40,009 nucleotides of DNA from Frateuria sp. Soil773 (GTDB lineage: Bacteria; Pseudomonadota; Gammaproteobacteria; Xanthomonadales; Rhodanobacteraceae): the NCBI RefSeq assembly GCF_001428405.1, contig NZ_LMSL01000039.1, positions 494,242 to 534,250 of the forward strand, written 5' to 3'. The position numbers were made by a program, and so were the translations under genes. The stretch's first letter is position 1, and every line of letters starts with the position of its first letter. Below the pieces are notes generated by a model. It saw only the letters and a program-made list of their open reading frames with translations, made no database searches and was not told where the DNA came from. This document shows positions 1 through 8,390 of the stretch, one piece after another.

Positions 1-2318
1 CGCCGACCCTGTTCGCGAGCGGACAGTCCGGTTCGAAGAGCGCCACCTGGATCTCGACGGCGGGTCATCGCTTGGCCCTCAAGAGCGACGGTGTCACGAT
101 CGCCACGGTCGACGTGCGCGGAACACCACCACCGGTGGTCTCTACCAAGACCACCATCGAGTACGACGAATTGGGCCGAGTGATGTCGTGGCACGACAGC
201 AATGGCAAAAACAAAGTCAGCTACACATACGACAACGAAAGCAACGTACTCACCACGACCGATGGCCTGAGCCGCACCACCACCCGGGTTTACGACGCCT
301 TCAGCCGGGTCATTCGATCGACCGATCCGGCGAACAACGTCACCCAGTTCAGCTACGACGTGGCTGATCGCCTGACCAAGGTGATCGACTCGCGCGGCAA
401 CGCCACCACCTATACCGTGGACGGCTTCGGGCAGGTCTGGACCCAGGTGAGCCCGGACACGGGTACGACCAGCTACACCTACAATGCGAATGGCCAGCTC
501 ACTGGCATGACCCGCAATGACGATAGCGCGCTAGCCTATGCGTACGACACCCTGGGTCGGCTTACGTCCGTGGGGAACGGCCAGGAGACCCGTATCTACA
601 GCTATGACACGTGTACTAACGGCAAGGGTCGTCTGTGCCGCATAGCTGGAAGTGACGGCGTGACCACGCATAGTTGGTCGACCTTTGCCTATACCCCGGA
701 AGGTCGGCTGTCGACGCGTCAGGACGCGATGCAAAGCACTGTCAACACCACAGGCTACACCTATGACAACCAGGGCCACCCAATCGGAATCAGCTATCCC
801 AGTGGCGTCGCCGTCGGGTATGCCTACGACCATGGCAAGCTGGCGGCGGTGACCTCCACGCGTGGCGGCACCACGGCCACGATCGCCAACGGCTTTCGCT
901 ATCAACCCTTCGGGGTCGCCACCGAGTGGACCTACGGCAATGGCCTGAAGCACAGCGCGAGCTTCGACCAGGACGGTCGGCTCACCGGTCTCGGTGCCAG
1001 CAATGGAAGCACCGTCCGGCAGAACCTGAGCTACGGCTACAACCAGGGCGATGAGATCACAGCCATCACCAATGGCATCGATGCCACGCAGAACCGGGTC
1101 TATGCATACGACGCGGCGGGTCGGCTGTCGCAGGACACCCGCAACGGCCAGATCTGGACTCTGGATGCCAATGGCAACCGCAGTCGCTATACCGCCAGCG
1201 GCGTGCAGGCGGACTACGTGATCGAGCCGTCCAGCAACCGGGTGTCGAGCTACACCACGCTGACCGGCGCCCGCACGGACTACCAGTACGACGCACGTGG
1301 CAACCGCAAGGTCGCGCAGGATCAGCCGGGTATCACGCAGACCTATGCCTATGATGCGTTCAACCGGCTCATTCGGGTCTATGCCGGAGCATCCACGACT
1401 ACCTTGCTGTACAACGCACAGGATCAGCGCGTGGGCAAAGGTTGGGGCAACGGACAACAGGCGCGATATACCTACGTAGGCGATCAACTAGCGACGGAGT
1501 ACGGACCGGCCGGCTGGAAAAGCTACATCTGGGCGGGCACGGAACTGCTGGGCGTGGTGCGGGACAACGGGGCAACCTACTTCGTGCACAACGACCACCT
1601 TGGTCGCCCGGAAGTCGTCACCGGCGCCTCACAGGAAGTGGTGTGGCGCGCCAACAATGGTCCCTATGGTCGCACGGTAGTCCAGGACAATATCGAAGGG
1701 CTGAACCTGGGTTTCCCCGGTCAGTACCAGGATGTGGAGACTGGGCTGTGGATCAATGGCTACCGGACCTACGACGAAAGCATCGGGCGATACTTGGAGT
1801 CCGACCCCATCGGACTTAGAGGCGGACCCAATACGTATGCCTATGTGGGTGGGAATCCGCTGAGCTACGCCGATTCGTTCGGATTGAAGTATGCAGAGGC
1901 GTGGGCTGCCGGTGGTGCCATTGCAGGAGGAACCATTGTCGCTGGTGCCTCCGTTGTAGTGGATGTCTACACAGGGGGGTTGAATATCGCCGCGACAGGA
2001 CCAGAGATAGCGGGAGGATCGGCTATCGGTGGTGGCGTCGGTTATGTACTTGGCAGCGCGCTGGATTGGGCAACAGGTAACACCCAACAATCGACTGGGC
2101 TGCCTCCTGGATATTGGCCTGCTGATACTGGTGCGGCGGAGTGGGGTCGGCGTACCGGCGTTGGCGCCAGGGAAGGAAAGGGGCGGTTCCATGGAATCAA
2201 GCAGGGTTGTCCAGGCAGCAAGGCGACAGACGTATTCGGCGTTGACCCGAAAACAGGAGATGTGGTCGATCCGACGGGAGAGGTCGTAGGCAACTTGGAT
2301 GACGTGAAGTCCAAGTGA
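1..2318 (+). CDS. RHS/YD-repeat polymorphic toxin, 5' end outside window
   Basis: The reading frame is open to the window edge (in frame from base 3), so the TTG at 72 is probably internal and the N-terminus is missing. Many YD repeats (for example YDELGRV, YDAFSRV, YDVADRL, YTYNANGQL) run through the first ~500 residues; they form the RHS shell that encapsulates a toxin. The RHS-associated core follows (HNDHLGRPEVVT, then GLWINGYRTYDESIGRYLESDPIG, written here in shortened form) and ends at NPLSYADSFGLK. After it come a Gly/Ala-rich stretch and a short variable C-terminus with GRFHGIKQ, ATDVFGVDPKTGDV and a GEVVGNLDD-like end. By family knowledge this tip is the effector (nuclease-like tips are common), delivered by a type VI or related route. 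The tip faintly recalls the small 'polymorphic toxin type' domains, but I cannot name it. The next gene is a candidate immunity gene 61 bp downstream. Confidence 0.9.
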   Translation, partial: PTLFASGQSGSKSATWISTAGHRLALKSDGVTIATVDVRGTPPPVVSTKTTIEYDELGRVMSWHDSNGKNKVSYTYDNESNVLTTTDGLSRTTTRVYDAFSRVIRSTDPANNVTQFSYDVADRLTKVIDSRGNATTYTVDGFGQVWTQVSPDTGTTSYTYNANGQLTGMTRNDDSALAYAYDTLGRLTSVGNGQETRIYSYDTCTNGKGRLCRIAGSDGVTTHSWSTFAYTPEGRLSTRQDAMQSTVNTTGYTYDNQGHPIGISYPSGVAVGYAYDHGKLAAVTSTRGGTTATIANGFRYQPFGVATEWTYGNGLKHSASFDQDGRLTGLGASNGSTVRQNLSYGYNQGDEITAITNGIDATQNRVYAYDAAGRLSQDTRNGQIWTLDANGNRSRYTASGVQADYVIEPSSNRVSSYTTLTGARTDYQYDARGNRKVAQDQPGITQTYAYDAFNRLIRVYAGASTTTLLYNAQDQRVGKGWGNGQQARYTYVGDQLATEYGPAGWKSYIWAGTELLGVVRDNGATYFVHNDHLGRPEVVTGASQEVVWRANNGPYGRTVVQDNIEGLNLGFPGQYQDVETGLWINGYRTYDESIGRYLESDPIGLRGGPNTYAYVGGNPLSYADSFGLKYAEAWAAGGAIAGGTIVAGASVVVDVYTGGLNIAATGPEIAGGSAIGGGVGYVLGSALDWATGNTQQSTGLPPGYWPADTGAAEWGRRTGVGAREGKGRFHGIKQGCPGSKATDVFGVDPKTGDVVDPTGEVVGNLDDVKSK

Positions 2319-2379
2319 TATGCCAAATTGGATGTCGGGCCGGAAGGCCGGTGTGACTCTGACGATGAGCAGGTGAAAT

Positions 2380-2793
2380 ATGCCGTCTTTTGAACGTTCT
2401 CGTGCCACCTTACGTATCGCTGGTGACTTACTCGTACCAGACAAAGTCAGCCAAATGCTAGGAAGTGAGCCCACTGGTTCACAGCAGAAGGGAGACGAGC
2501 TTCTTGGCCGGTCTACCGGACAAGTGCGGATCGCCAGAACTGGCATGTGGTGGTTGGAGGCGCAGACTCGCGAACCAGAAGATCTCTGTGGACAGATCGA
2601 TGAGATCTTGGGCAAATTGACGAACAACCGAGATGTTTGGGCGGATATTCGTCGGAGTTTCAGCGTAGATCTCTTTTGTGGACTCTTTATGGGATCAGGC
2701 AATGATGGAATATCTCTGCCATCGGAGCGCCTGCAGGCTCTAGGTGAGCGTGGTATCGAGCTGGCACTGGATATTTACGACTCGACAGACTGA
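2380..2793 (+). CDS. DUF4279 family protein, putative RHS immunity protein
   Basis: This 137-residue cytosolic protein begins SFERSRATLRIAGDLLVP and continues with VSQMLGSEPTGSQQKGD and a GMWWLEAQ strand, the pattern of DUF4279: an N-terminal 'a.l.i.g..l.p..is..Lg..P' followed by a Trp-rich strand. The start has a usable ribosome site (AGGTG, about 5 nt upstream). It lies 61 bp after the RHS gene on the same strand, the position of the cognate immunity gene in RHS loci, and base composition is lower in GC than the housekeeping genes, in keeping with horizontal transfer. The family assignment is from sequence pattern; the immunity role is inferred from position only. Confidence 0.75.
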   Translation: MPSFERSRATLRIAGDLLVPDKVSQMLGSEPTGSQQKGDELLGRSTGQVRIARTGMWWLEAQTREPEDLCGQIDEILGKLTNNRDVWADIRRSFSVDLFCGLFMGSGNDGISLPSERLQALGERGIELALDIYDSTD

Positions 2794-2884
2794 TAAATTG
2801 GTATCGCTGATTCAACCCCACGAGGACTATCGGGGTCGGGGTCAGGTCCACATTCCTCAATTCATTTTTCGGTGGCGATAACTA

Positions 2885-3049
2885 ATGACTAAGCCCGGAC
2901 GCATCGGACTGTTGATGGCACTCCTCGCGCCACTATTCGCAGCCGTCGTTGCGCTTGCAGCACACTTCAAGTCCAATGGTTTTTTTGTGCTTGGCTTTGT
3001 TGGCGTTGTGGCAGTCTTCTCTCCCCATCGTTCTCCAGCTACGCTCTAA
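2885..3049 (+). CDS. Small hydrophobic ORF, 54 residues, possible membrane protein remnant
   Basis: ATG at 2885 opens a 54-residue frame with two hydrophobic segments (about residues 7-27, LLMALLAPLFAAVVALA, and 33-47, FFVLGFVGVVAVF). There is no strong Shine-Dalgarno site. A one-base shift near 3020 would extend the protein as PSFSSYALITLARADVFRS into the frame of the RHS remnant downstream, so this may be the front of a longer, frameshifted gene. Its place behind a toxin/immunity pair makes a second immunity-like membrane protein possible. No function is recognised. Confidence 0.35.
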   Translation: MTKPGRIGLLMALLAPLFAAVVALAAHFKSNGFFVLGFVGVVAVFSPHRSPATL

Positions 3050-3072
3050 TCACCCTCGCACGCGCTGATGTC

Positions 3073-3240
3073 TTTAGAAGTGGACCTGCCTACGTCTTGG
3101 GCAATCCAATAAGCAACGTGGATCCCTACCGGCACCGGAGCTTCCGCAGGCGCACTGTTAACTTACTCACCTACCTACGACATCAGCACTCTCAATGGCT
3201 GGATCCCCGTCGCGGGCAGCAGCAGCGGTGTGGGCTTGAA
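3073..3240 (+). pseudogene. Displaced, frameshifted RHS core/tip fragment
   Basis: The frame at 3076-3126 reads SGPAYVLGNPISNVDPY, which matches the end of the RHS-associated core (compare GGPNTYAYVGGNPLS in the complete gene upstream). One extra base at about 3129 shifts the frame, and the next frame continues as GTGASAGALLTYSPTYD then ISTLNGWIPVAGSSSGVGLK, the sort of sequence expected after the core boundary. It then collides with the truncated gene on the opposite strand. This looks like a silent cassette or orphan C-terminus left from earlier tip exchange. The core match is direct; calling the rest a tip is inference. Confidence 0.6.
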
Positions 3241-3758
3241 GGTCGCTCGTGCAACTGCACGACGCCATCCGCCAGATATCCCCTCCTTCTGCCATCACGC
3301 GACCCGAGTAGTTTGGAAACCTTCTCGTCAATCGCACTTGTCCAACGAAGCAAGATTTCTCGGTGAGGAAGGCTCCACACTCCCTCGCGAGGGGATGCCA
3401 GGAACTCTTCTGGCACACCTACGGGCTCAGGTGTGATGAGCTCCACCCAAAGTACTTCTCCATTCTTCTCGGCGCGAAAATCTGGCCCTCGATTAGAACT
3501 GGACAGAGTGAATCCATCCCGCCAAAGGAAGTCCGCCATAAGTAGCTCCGCCTTACGCTGCTCATAGACAGCCTGCCTGCCGGTAGCAAGTTGCTTGGAG
3601 AACTCTCTGTCGGCCAAACCTTCGTCACAGAAGCGACGATAGGTCTCTCCTAAGAACTGCCAAACCTGATGATGCTGAGGATGATCTCTAGGCCATTCGT
3701 GTTGGAATCGCTCGAGCACTTGGCCATCCATTTGCATGACCCTTCTATCAGATTCCAT
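3192..3758 (-). pseudogene. Truncated PD-(D/E)XK-like nuclease-family protein
   Basis: This 188-residue frame contains WRDGFTLSSSNRGPDFRAEK followed by GEVLWVELITPEP. The spacing GPDF-x8-WVE fits a PD-(D/E)XK restriction-endonuclease-like core (acidic D, then E, preceded by a strand). The helix IDEKVSKLLGSRDGRRRGYL usually leads to a further strand, but after YLADGVV (about 3255) the protein runs into QLHERPSSPHRCCCPRRG, which is the antisense of the RHS remnant. The C-terminus is therefore lost to a rearrangement. A start at the third Met (3731) has a better ribosome site (AGAAGG, 9 nt away) than the ATG at 3758. It lies 5 bp behind the broken integrase. The fold is inferred from motif spacing; the role is unknown. 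Confidence 0.5.
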
Positions 3759-3763
3759 GAGAG

Positions 3764-4765
3764 CTACAGCCTCACCCGGTCCTTGCGCTTGATGCGAAGC
3801 GCAGGCTCGATCTTCTCGTCGAGCAGTCGCCTGTCGAGGTCAACCGCGAGCTGTTCAAGGGTTCGCCCGTAAAGCTTGCATACCCAGGCTCCCCATCGTG
3901 CAGCCTCACTCAGCCCCTTTTCCATCGTCTTCGGGGCATACAAGGCCTGGATCTGCTCGTTGGTGAAAGGCTTGAACCCAAGGGCACGACGCTTGCGCTT
4001 TTCCCGAGTGCCATACACGACCTGGCCGGATGCAGGGTTCTCATCCTTGGCGAAAGGTGGGTAGTACCCACGCGCCTTGGCCCAATCGAAGAAGCCACGC
4101 AAGTATGAGCATTTATTGACGATGGTGGGGGTCTGCAGGCCACCTGCACGCAGGGCCTGAACCCAGTTACCCACGTCGATGCGACCAGCATCCTTGAGTG
4201 AGCTTTTCTCGCCATAGTGACGAGCGAAACCCTCCACAGCCGTGGCCTTGATCTTGAAAGTCTTGGGGCGGGTGCTGGATTTGATCTCAGCTAGCCACTG
4301 CGTCACAGCCTTGCCGATGGCAATGACCGGAATCTTCGATGCAGGGTCAGGAGCCGGAAGAACCCGTTGAGACTCAGCCGCACGGGCAGAGCGCATGAGC
4401 TCTTGATAATACGGTTCTTGGTCTAACCGTCCGATGTGGTCAACCGCTTCCATGGCGAAGCCATGATCAGCTTTGCCGTTGGCTTCGAGCTCAACGGTAC
4501 CGTCAGGATGACGGATAAGTTTGTACCCCAAGGCAATCGCCCTGGCGATTTCGTAAGCCGAAAGTAGACCATCCCTAGCTACAGACACACTCAGCCCCCT
4601 GACTGTGGTGGCTTGAGCATACGCCTGGGCGAGAATCAGCGCACGTTGCTGTGCGGTCAGGAGATCGCGGGTTCGAAGGCTTCGAGTGACTTCGTACTTA
4701 CCCGCCTTGCTGGTCTGACGTGATGGAATTCTTTGTCGGAAATGCCAGATACCTGAGGGTGCCAA
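3764..4765 (-). pseudogene. Truncated tyrosine integrase beside tRNA-Ser
   Basis: Residues 1-20 (APSGIWHFRQRIPSRQ) match the N-terminal DUF6538-type arm of xanthomonad phage/island integrases. Around residues 145-240 lies a SAM-like core-binding domain ending NPASGQVVYG. The catalytic domain starts with KPFTNEQIQALYAP and RWGAWVC, but where LYTGAR-L-E is expected it reads KLYGRTLEQLAVD, and it stops 35 residues later. Box I Arg is disturbed, and the HxxR and catalytic Tyr are absent, so the enzyme cannot be active. The first in-frame start is TTG at 4765; the frame is open further upstream (RYAHPNYLRLAPSG), so the original start was probably earlier. It points away from the tRNA-Ser 3' end, the usual arrangement for an element inserted at a tRNA. 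Confidence 0.75.
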
Positions 4766-4842
4766 CCGGAGATAGTTGGGATGCGCATATCGGCTCGCTT
4801 GTGGAGCGATATGTGGAGCGACAAGCCCTTCCTCAGAAAAGC

Positions 4843-4865
4843 AAAAACCCCTGTAAAAACAGGGG
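4843..4865 (-). terminator. Rho-independent terminator after tRNA-Ser
   Basis: Read on the minus strand, a 7-bp stem (CCCCTGT/ACAGGGG, 4848-4854 with 4859-4865) with a TTTT loop is followed by five T residues (4843-4847). It begins 12 nt past the tRNA 3' end. Confidence 0.8.
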
Positions 4866-4876
4866 CTTCGCAGTAC

Positions 4877-4969
4877 TGGCGGAGAGAGAGGGATTCGAAC
4901 CCTCGATAAGGCTTTTGACCCTATACTCCCTTAGCAGGGGAGCCCCTTCGGCCACTCGGGCATCTCTCC
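4877..4969 (-). tRNA. tRNA-Ser (anticodon GCU)
   Basis: Read on the minus strand the sequence starts GGAGAGATGCCCGAGTGG and folds as a class II (long variable arm) tRNA of 93 nt. The acceptor stem GGAGAGA pairs perfectly with TCTCTCC, the anticodon loop is CTGCTAA (GCU), the variable arm lies between the anticodon stem and the T arm (GGTTCGAATCC), and the CCA end is encoded (4877-4879). It sits downstream of csrA on the same strand, as serV does in E. coli. Its 3' half faces the broken integrase, so it was probably the attachment site of the eroded island. Confidence 0.97.
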
Positions 4970-5000
4970 GTATTTTTTCCGCATCGCTGCGGAGCCGGCA

Positions 5001-5029
5001 AGGATACTGGCCGGCACGACCAAGGTAAA
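5001..5029 (-). promoter_or_regulatory. Candidate sigma-70 promoter of tRNA-Ser
   Basis: On the minus strand TTTACC (5024-5029) and TATCCT (5001-5006) are 17 bp apart, about 32 nt before the tRNA 5' end. The match is moderate. Read-through from csrA is also possible, because I see no terminator between them. Confidence 0.4.
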
Positions 5030-5042
5030 GCGCTAAATTCGA

Positions 5043-5249
5043 TCAGTGCTCGCCGGATTCGCCGGACGTGTCACCGTCCGACTCGTGCTCGCCCTTGATG
5101 CGCTGATAGATCTCTTCGCGATGCACGGCCACGTTCTTGGGCGCATTGATACCGATGCGCACCTGGTTGCCTTTCACGCCGAGAACAGTAACGGTCACCT
5201 CGTCACCGATCATCAAGGTTTCACCGACCCTGCGGGTCAGAATCAACAT
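5043..5249 (-). CDS. csrA: Carbon storage regulator CsrA/RsmA
   Basis: The 68-residue protein starts [20 protein letters not shown] and contains [20 protein letters not shown], the full conserved body of CsrA. Leu4 and Arg44 and neighbours are the RNA-contact residues of the family. It dimerises and binds GGA-containing hairpins in mRNA leaders to control translation and stability; in xanthomonads (RsmA) it governs virulence, motility and biofilm formation. The C-terminal tail ([16 protein letters not shown]) is acidic and variable, as is usual. The start is set by a GGAG site 8 nt upstream. It lies downstream of alaS with a 255-bp gap that carries its likely own promoter. Confidence 0.97.
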   Translation of the reverse strand: MLILTRRVGETLMIGDEVTVTVLGVKGNQVRIGINAPKNVAVHREEIYQRIKGEHESDGDTSGESGEH

Positions 5250-5442
5250 GTCTCGTTACTCCATGAATGCCAATAGTCTCAGGCCTGCCGCGTCGACGAA
5301 ACCTCACCCCTGAGTCTCGCCGTCGCGCAGTTCGACGTCAGTCCGTCGAAGGCCCTACCGCCTTCCCCGGCGCACAGTCCCGACGCCCCTGTAGCGCCTG
5401 GACCGCCGGTATCGCCGCAACCTGCGATGCCGGTAGCCGTTG

Positions 5443-5472
5443 ATACTAGCGGAGCCCGAGCGCCGGGCGCAA
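5443..5472 (-). promoter_or_regulatory. Candidate csrA promoter
   Basis: On the minus strand TTGCGC (5467-5472) and TAGTAT (5443-5448) are separated by 18 bp in the 255-bp alaS-csrA gap. Transcription would leave a csrA leader of about 185 nt. The elements are imperfect. Confidence 0.35.
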
Positions 5473-5504
5473 CGCGTTTTGACCGTGCCAAATGGCCGGT
5501 TGCC

Positions 5505-8162
5505 TTACGCCGAGCGGCCGAGCTGGCCGCCGATCCAGTCGGGAAGTCCGGCCAGCAGCGACGACAACTGCGCGCTGTCCACGCCGCCGCCCTGCGCCAT
5601 GTCCGGCCGGCCGCCGCCCTTGCCGTCGATCTGTTTTGCCACATGCGCCACCACGTCGCCGGCCTTGATCCGCCCCAGCGCCTGGCCGTGCACGCCGGCC
5701 ACCAACGAGACGCGGCCATCGGCGGCGCCGGCCAGCAGGACCACGCAATCGACCAGTTGCTGCTTCAACTGGTCGATGCTGTCGCGCAGGGATTTCGCGT
5801 CCAGTCCTTCCAGCCGTGCGGCGACCACCTTGATGCCGTCGACGTTCTGCGCGGCCTGCGCCAGGTCGGCGGTGGCCGAGCCGGCCGCCTTGCTGCGCAG
5901 CGAATCCAGCTCGCGCTCGAGCTTCTTCTGCCGGTCGAACAACTGGCGCAGCTTCTCGACCGCGTCGTCGCCGCTGCTGGAGAGCAGGTGCGACAACTCG
6001 CCCAGACGGCGCTCCTCGTCGGCCACGTAGGCCAGCGCGCCCGCGCCGGTCACCGCCTCGATGCGGCGCACGCCGGAAGCGACGCCGGACTCGGCGACGA
6101 TCTTGAACAGGCCGATGTCGCCGGTGCGGCCCACGTGGGTGCCGCCGCACAGTTCGGTGGAGAAGTCGCCCATCTTCAGCACGCGCACTTCGTTGCCGTA
6201 CTTTTCGCCGAACAGCGCCATCGCGCCGAAGGCGATGGCGTCGTCGTAGGCCATGTGGCGCACTTCGGCCTCGGCGTTGCGGCGCACCTCGGCGTTGACC
6301 AGCGCCTCCACCTCGGCCAGTTCCTCGCGGCTCACCGGCTTGTGGTGGGCGAAGTCGAAGCGCAGGCGCTCCGGCGCCACCAGCGAGCCCTTCTGCGCGA
6401 CGTGGGTGCCCAGCACCTTGCGCAGCGCGGCGTGCAGCAGGTGGGTGGCGGAATGGTTGAGCACGATGGCCTGGCGGCGCGCCTCGTCCACCTGCGCGTC
6501 GAGCACGTCGCCGCTGCGCAGCGGCTGCGTACCCTGCCACCGACCGGCATGGCCGAAGAACACGCCGCCCATCTTCAGGGTATCGGCGACGGCGAAGCGG
6601 CCATGGGCATTCGACAGCACGCCGGTATCGCCGACCTGGCCGCCCGATTCGGCGTAGAACGGCGTGCGGTCGAGGATCAGCAGGGCTTCCTCGCCCTCGC
6701 CCAATTGGTCGACCTGCTTGCCGTCGCGCACGATGCCGAGCACCTTGCTGCCGGCGCTCCGCCGCGCCTCGTAGCCGAGGAAGGCGGTCGGCGCCAATTG
6801 GCTGGCCAGTTCGGCCGGCATCTGGCCCTTGGCCTCGAACTTGCCTGCGGCGCGGGCACGCTCGCGCTGCTCGTTCATGGCCTGCTCGAAGCCGGCCATG
6901 TCCACATCCAGGCCGCGCTCGCGCGCGATGTCGGCGGTGAGGTCCACCGGAAAGCCGTAGGTGTCGTACAGGCGGAACGCATCCGCGCCGGCGATCGTCT
7001 TGCCCGACTTGCCGGCCAGGCTCTTGTCGGCGATGTCGTCGAACAGCCGCATGCCGTGCTCCAGCGTCTCGCCGAAGCGCTGCTCCTCGGTGCGCAGGGC
7101 GTCCTCGACGAAGCCCTGCTTTTGCTTCAGCTCCGGGTAGGCGGCGCCCATTTCCTCGACCAGCGGCGCCACCATCTTCCAGAAGAAGTCGCCGCGCACG
7201 CCGAGCATCCAGCCGTGCCGCAGCGCGCGGCGGATGATCCGGCGCAGCACGTAGCCACGGCCCTCGTTGGAGGGAAGCACGCCATCGACGATCAGGAAGG
7301 AACAGGCACGGATGTGGTCGGCGATCACGCGCAGCGACTTGTTGGACAGGTCGGCGGTGCCGGTGAGCTCGCCGGCCACGCGGATCAGGTGCGCGAACAG
7401 GTCGATCTCGTAGTTGGAATGCACGTGCTGCAGCACGGCGGCGAGGCGCTCCAGGCCCATGCCGGTATCCACGCACGGCGCCGGCAGCGGGCTCAGCGTG
7501 CCGTCCGGCGCGCGATCGAACTGCATGAACACCAGGTTCCAGATCTCGATGTAGCGGTCGCCGTCCTCGTCCGGCGAGCCGGGCGGGCCACCGGCGATCT
7601 CCGCGCCGTGGTCATAGAAGATCTCGGTGCACGGACCGCAGGGGCCGGTGTCGGCCATCTGCCAGAAGTTGTCCGAGGCGAACGGCGCGCCCTTGTTGTC
7701 GCCGATGCGCACGATGCGCTCGGCCGGCACGCCGATCTCCTTGTGCCAGAGGTCGTAGGCTTCGTCGTCGGTGTGGTAGACGGTGACCCACAGCCTGTCG
7801 GCCGGCAACTTGAACACCTGGGTGAGCAGTTCCCAGGCCCAGGCGATGGCGTCGCGCTTGAAATAGTCGCCGAACGACCAGTTGCCCATCATCTCGAAGA
7901 AGGTATGGTGGCGCGCGGTATAGCCCACGGCGTCCAGGTCGTTGTGCTTGCCGCCGGCGCGCAGGCAGCGCTGCACGTCGGCCGCGCGCACGTAGGGCAG
8001 CTTCTCGCTGCCCAGGAACACGTTCTTGAACGGCACCATGCCCGAGTTGGTGAACAGCAGCGTGGGGTCGCTGGCCGGCACCAGCGAGGCGGACGGCACG
8101 ATGGTGTGCCCTTTCGAGCGGAAAAAGTCGAGGAAGGCGGAGCGGATGTCGGCGGTTTTCAT
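5505..8162 (-). CDS. alaS: Alanine-tRNA ligase
   Basis: This 885-residue class II synthetase charges tRNA-Ala and edits Ser/Gly-tRNA-Ala. The start [20 protein letters not shown] is the family N-terminus; an in-frame upstream ATG at 8240 would add 26 residues without homology, so I chose 8162. Catalytic motifs are seen in [16 protein letters not shown] and [18 protein letters not shown] (about residues 50-90). The editing domain has the zinc-type HSATHLLH and CGGTH motifs (about residues 565-570 and 668-672), and the C-Ala oligomerisation domain ends in [14 protein letters not shown]. The length is normal (876 in E. coli). It lies downstream of recX, separated by a repeat element, and upstream of csrA, the conserved gammaproteobacterial order. 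Confidence 0.98.
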   Translation of the reverse strand: MKTADIRSAFLDFFRSKGHTIVPSASLVPASDPTLLFTNSGMVPFKNVFLGSEKLPYVRAADVQRCLRAGGKHNDLDAVGYTARHHTFFEMMGNWSFGDYFKRDAIAWAWELLTQVFKLPADRLWVTVYHTDDEAYDLWHKEIGVPAERIVRIGDNKGAPFASDNFWQMADTGPCGPCTEIFYDHGAEIAGGPPGSPDEDGDRYIEIWNLVFMQFDRAPDGTLSPLPAPCVDTGMGLERLAAVLQHVHSNYEIDLFAHLIRVAGELTGTADLSNKSLRVIADHIRACSFLIVDGVLPSNEGRGYVLRRIIRRALRHGWMLGVRGDFFWKMVAPLVEEMGAAYPELKQKQGFVEDALRTEEQRFGETLEHGMRLFDDIADKSLAGKSGKTIAGADAFRLYDTYGFPVDLTADIARERGLDVDMAGFEQAMNEQRERARAAGKFEAKGQMPAELASQLAPTAFLGYEARRSAGSKVLGIVRDGKQVDQLGEGEEALLILDRTPFYAESGGQVGDTGVLSNAHGRFAVADTLKMGGVFFGHAGRWQGTQPLRSGDVLDAQVDEARRQAIVLNHSATHLLHAALRKVLGTHVAQKGSLVAPERLRFDFAHHKPVSREELAEVEALVNAEVRRNAEAEVRHMAYDDAIAFGAMALFGEKYGNEVRVLKMGDFSTELCGGTHVGRTGDIGLFKIVAESGVASGVRRIEAVTGAGALAYVADEERRLGELSHLLSSSGDDAVEKLRQLFDRQKKLERELDSLRSKAAGSATADLAQAAQNVDGIKVVAARLEGLDAKSLRDSIDQLKQQLVDCVVLLAGAADGRVSLVAGVHGQALGRIKAGDVVAHVAKQIDGKGGGRPDMAQGGGVDSAQLSSLLAGLPDWIGGQLGRSA

Positions 8163-8274
8163 GGATGGAAAGAGATCGGTGTTCAAGGCGGCGGACGAGG
8201 GCCACGCCGCATGCGCCGGATCGGCCACGGCCCCCGTCACCGCCCGCTTGGGCCCGAAAGAACCGGCTCTTGCC

Positions 8275-8358
8275 CGTCATTCCCGCCCAGGCGGAAATCC
8301 AGTATCGTGGTCTTCAATGGCTTGAAGTCGCTGGATCCCCGCTTGCGCGGGGATGACG
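8275..8358. repeat. Palindromic intergenic repeat element (REP/MITE-like)
   Basis: Imperfect 28-bp inverted arms (8275-8302 and 8331-8358; outer bases CGTCATTCCCGC and GCGGGGATGACG) flank a 28-bp centre that itself has the short palindrome CTTCAATGGCTTGAAG. Elements with CGTCATTCCCGC ends are scattered between genes in xanthomonads and other proteobacteria. It lies between recX and alaS. A run of T follows at 8363-8368 on the plus strand, and the transcript would form a long hairpin in the recX-alaS mRNA. Confidence 0.75.
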
Positions 8359-8390
8359 ACGGTTTTTTCGAGGCGCCCCGCGGAAGAGGA

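Noticed and set aside
2830..2875. Transposon remnant marked by GGGGTCAGGTCCAC
   Set aside because: The motif resembles sequence seen near REP-associated transposases in xanthomonads, but no transposase frame or paired end is visible here.
4971..5000. Terminator between csrA and tRNA-Ser
   Set aside because: The TCCGCA/TGCGGA hairpin is followed on the minus strand by A residues, not T, so it would not terminate csrA transcription.
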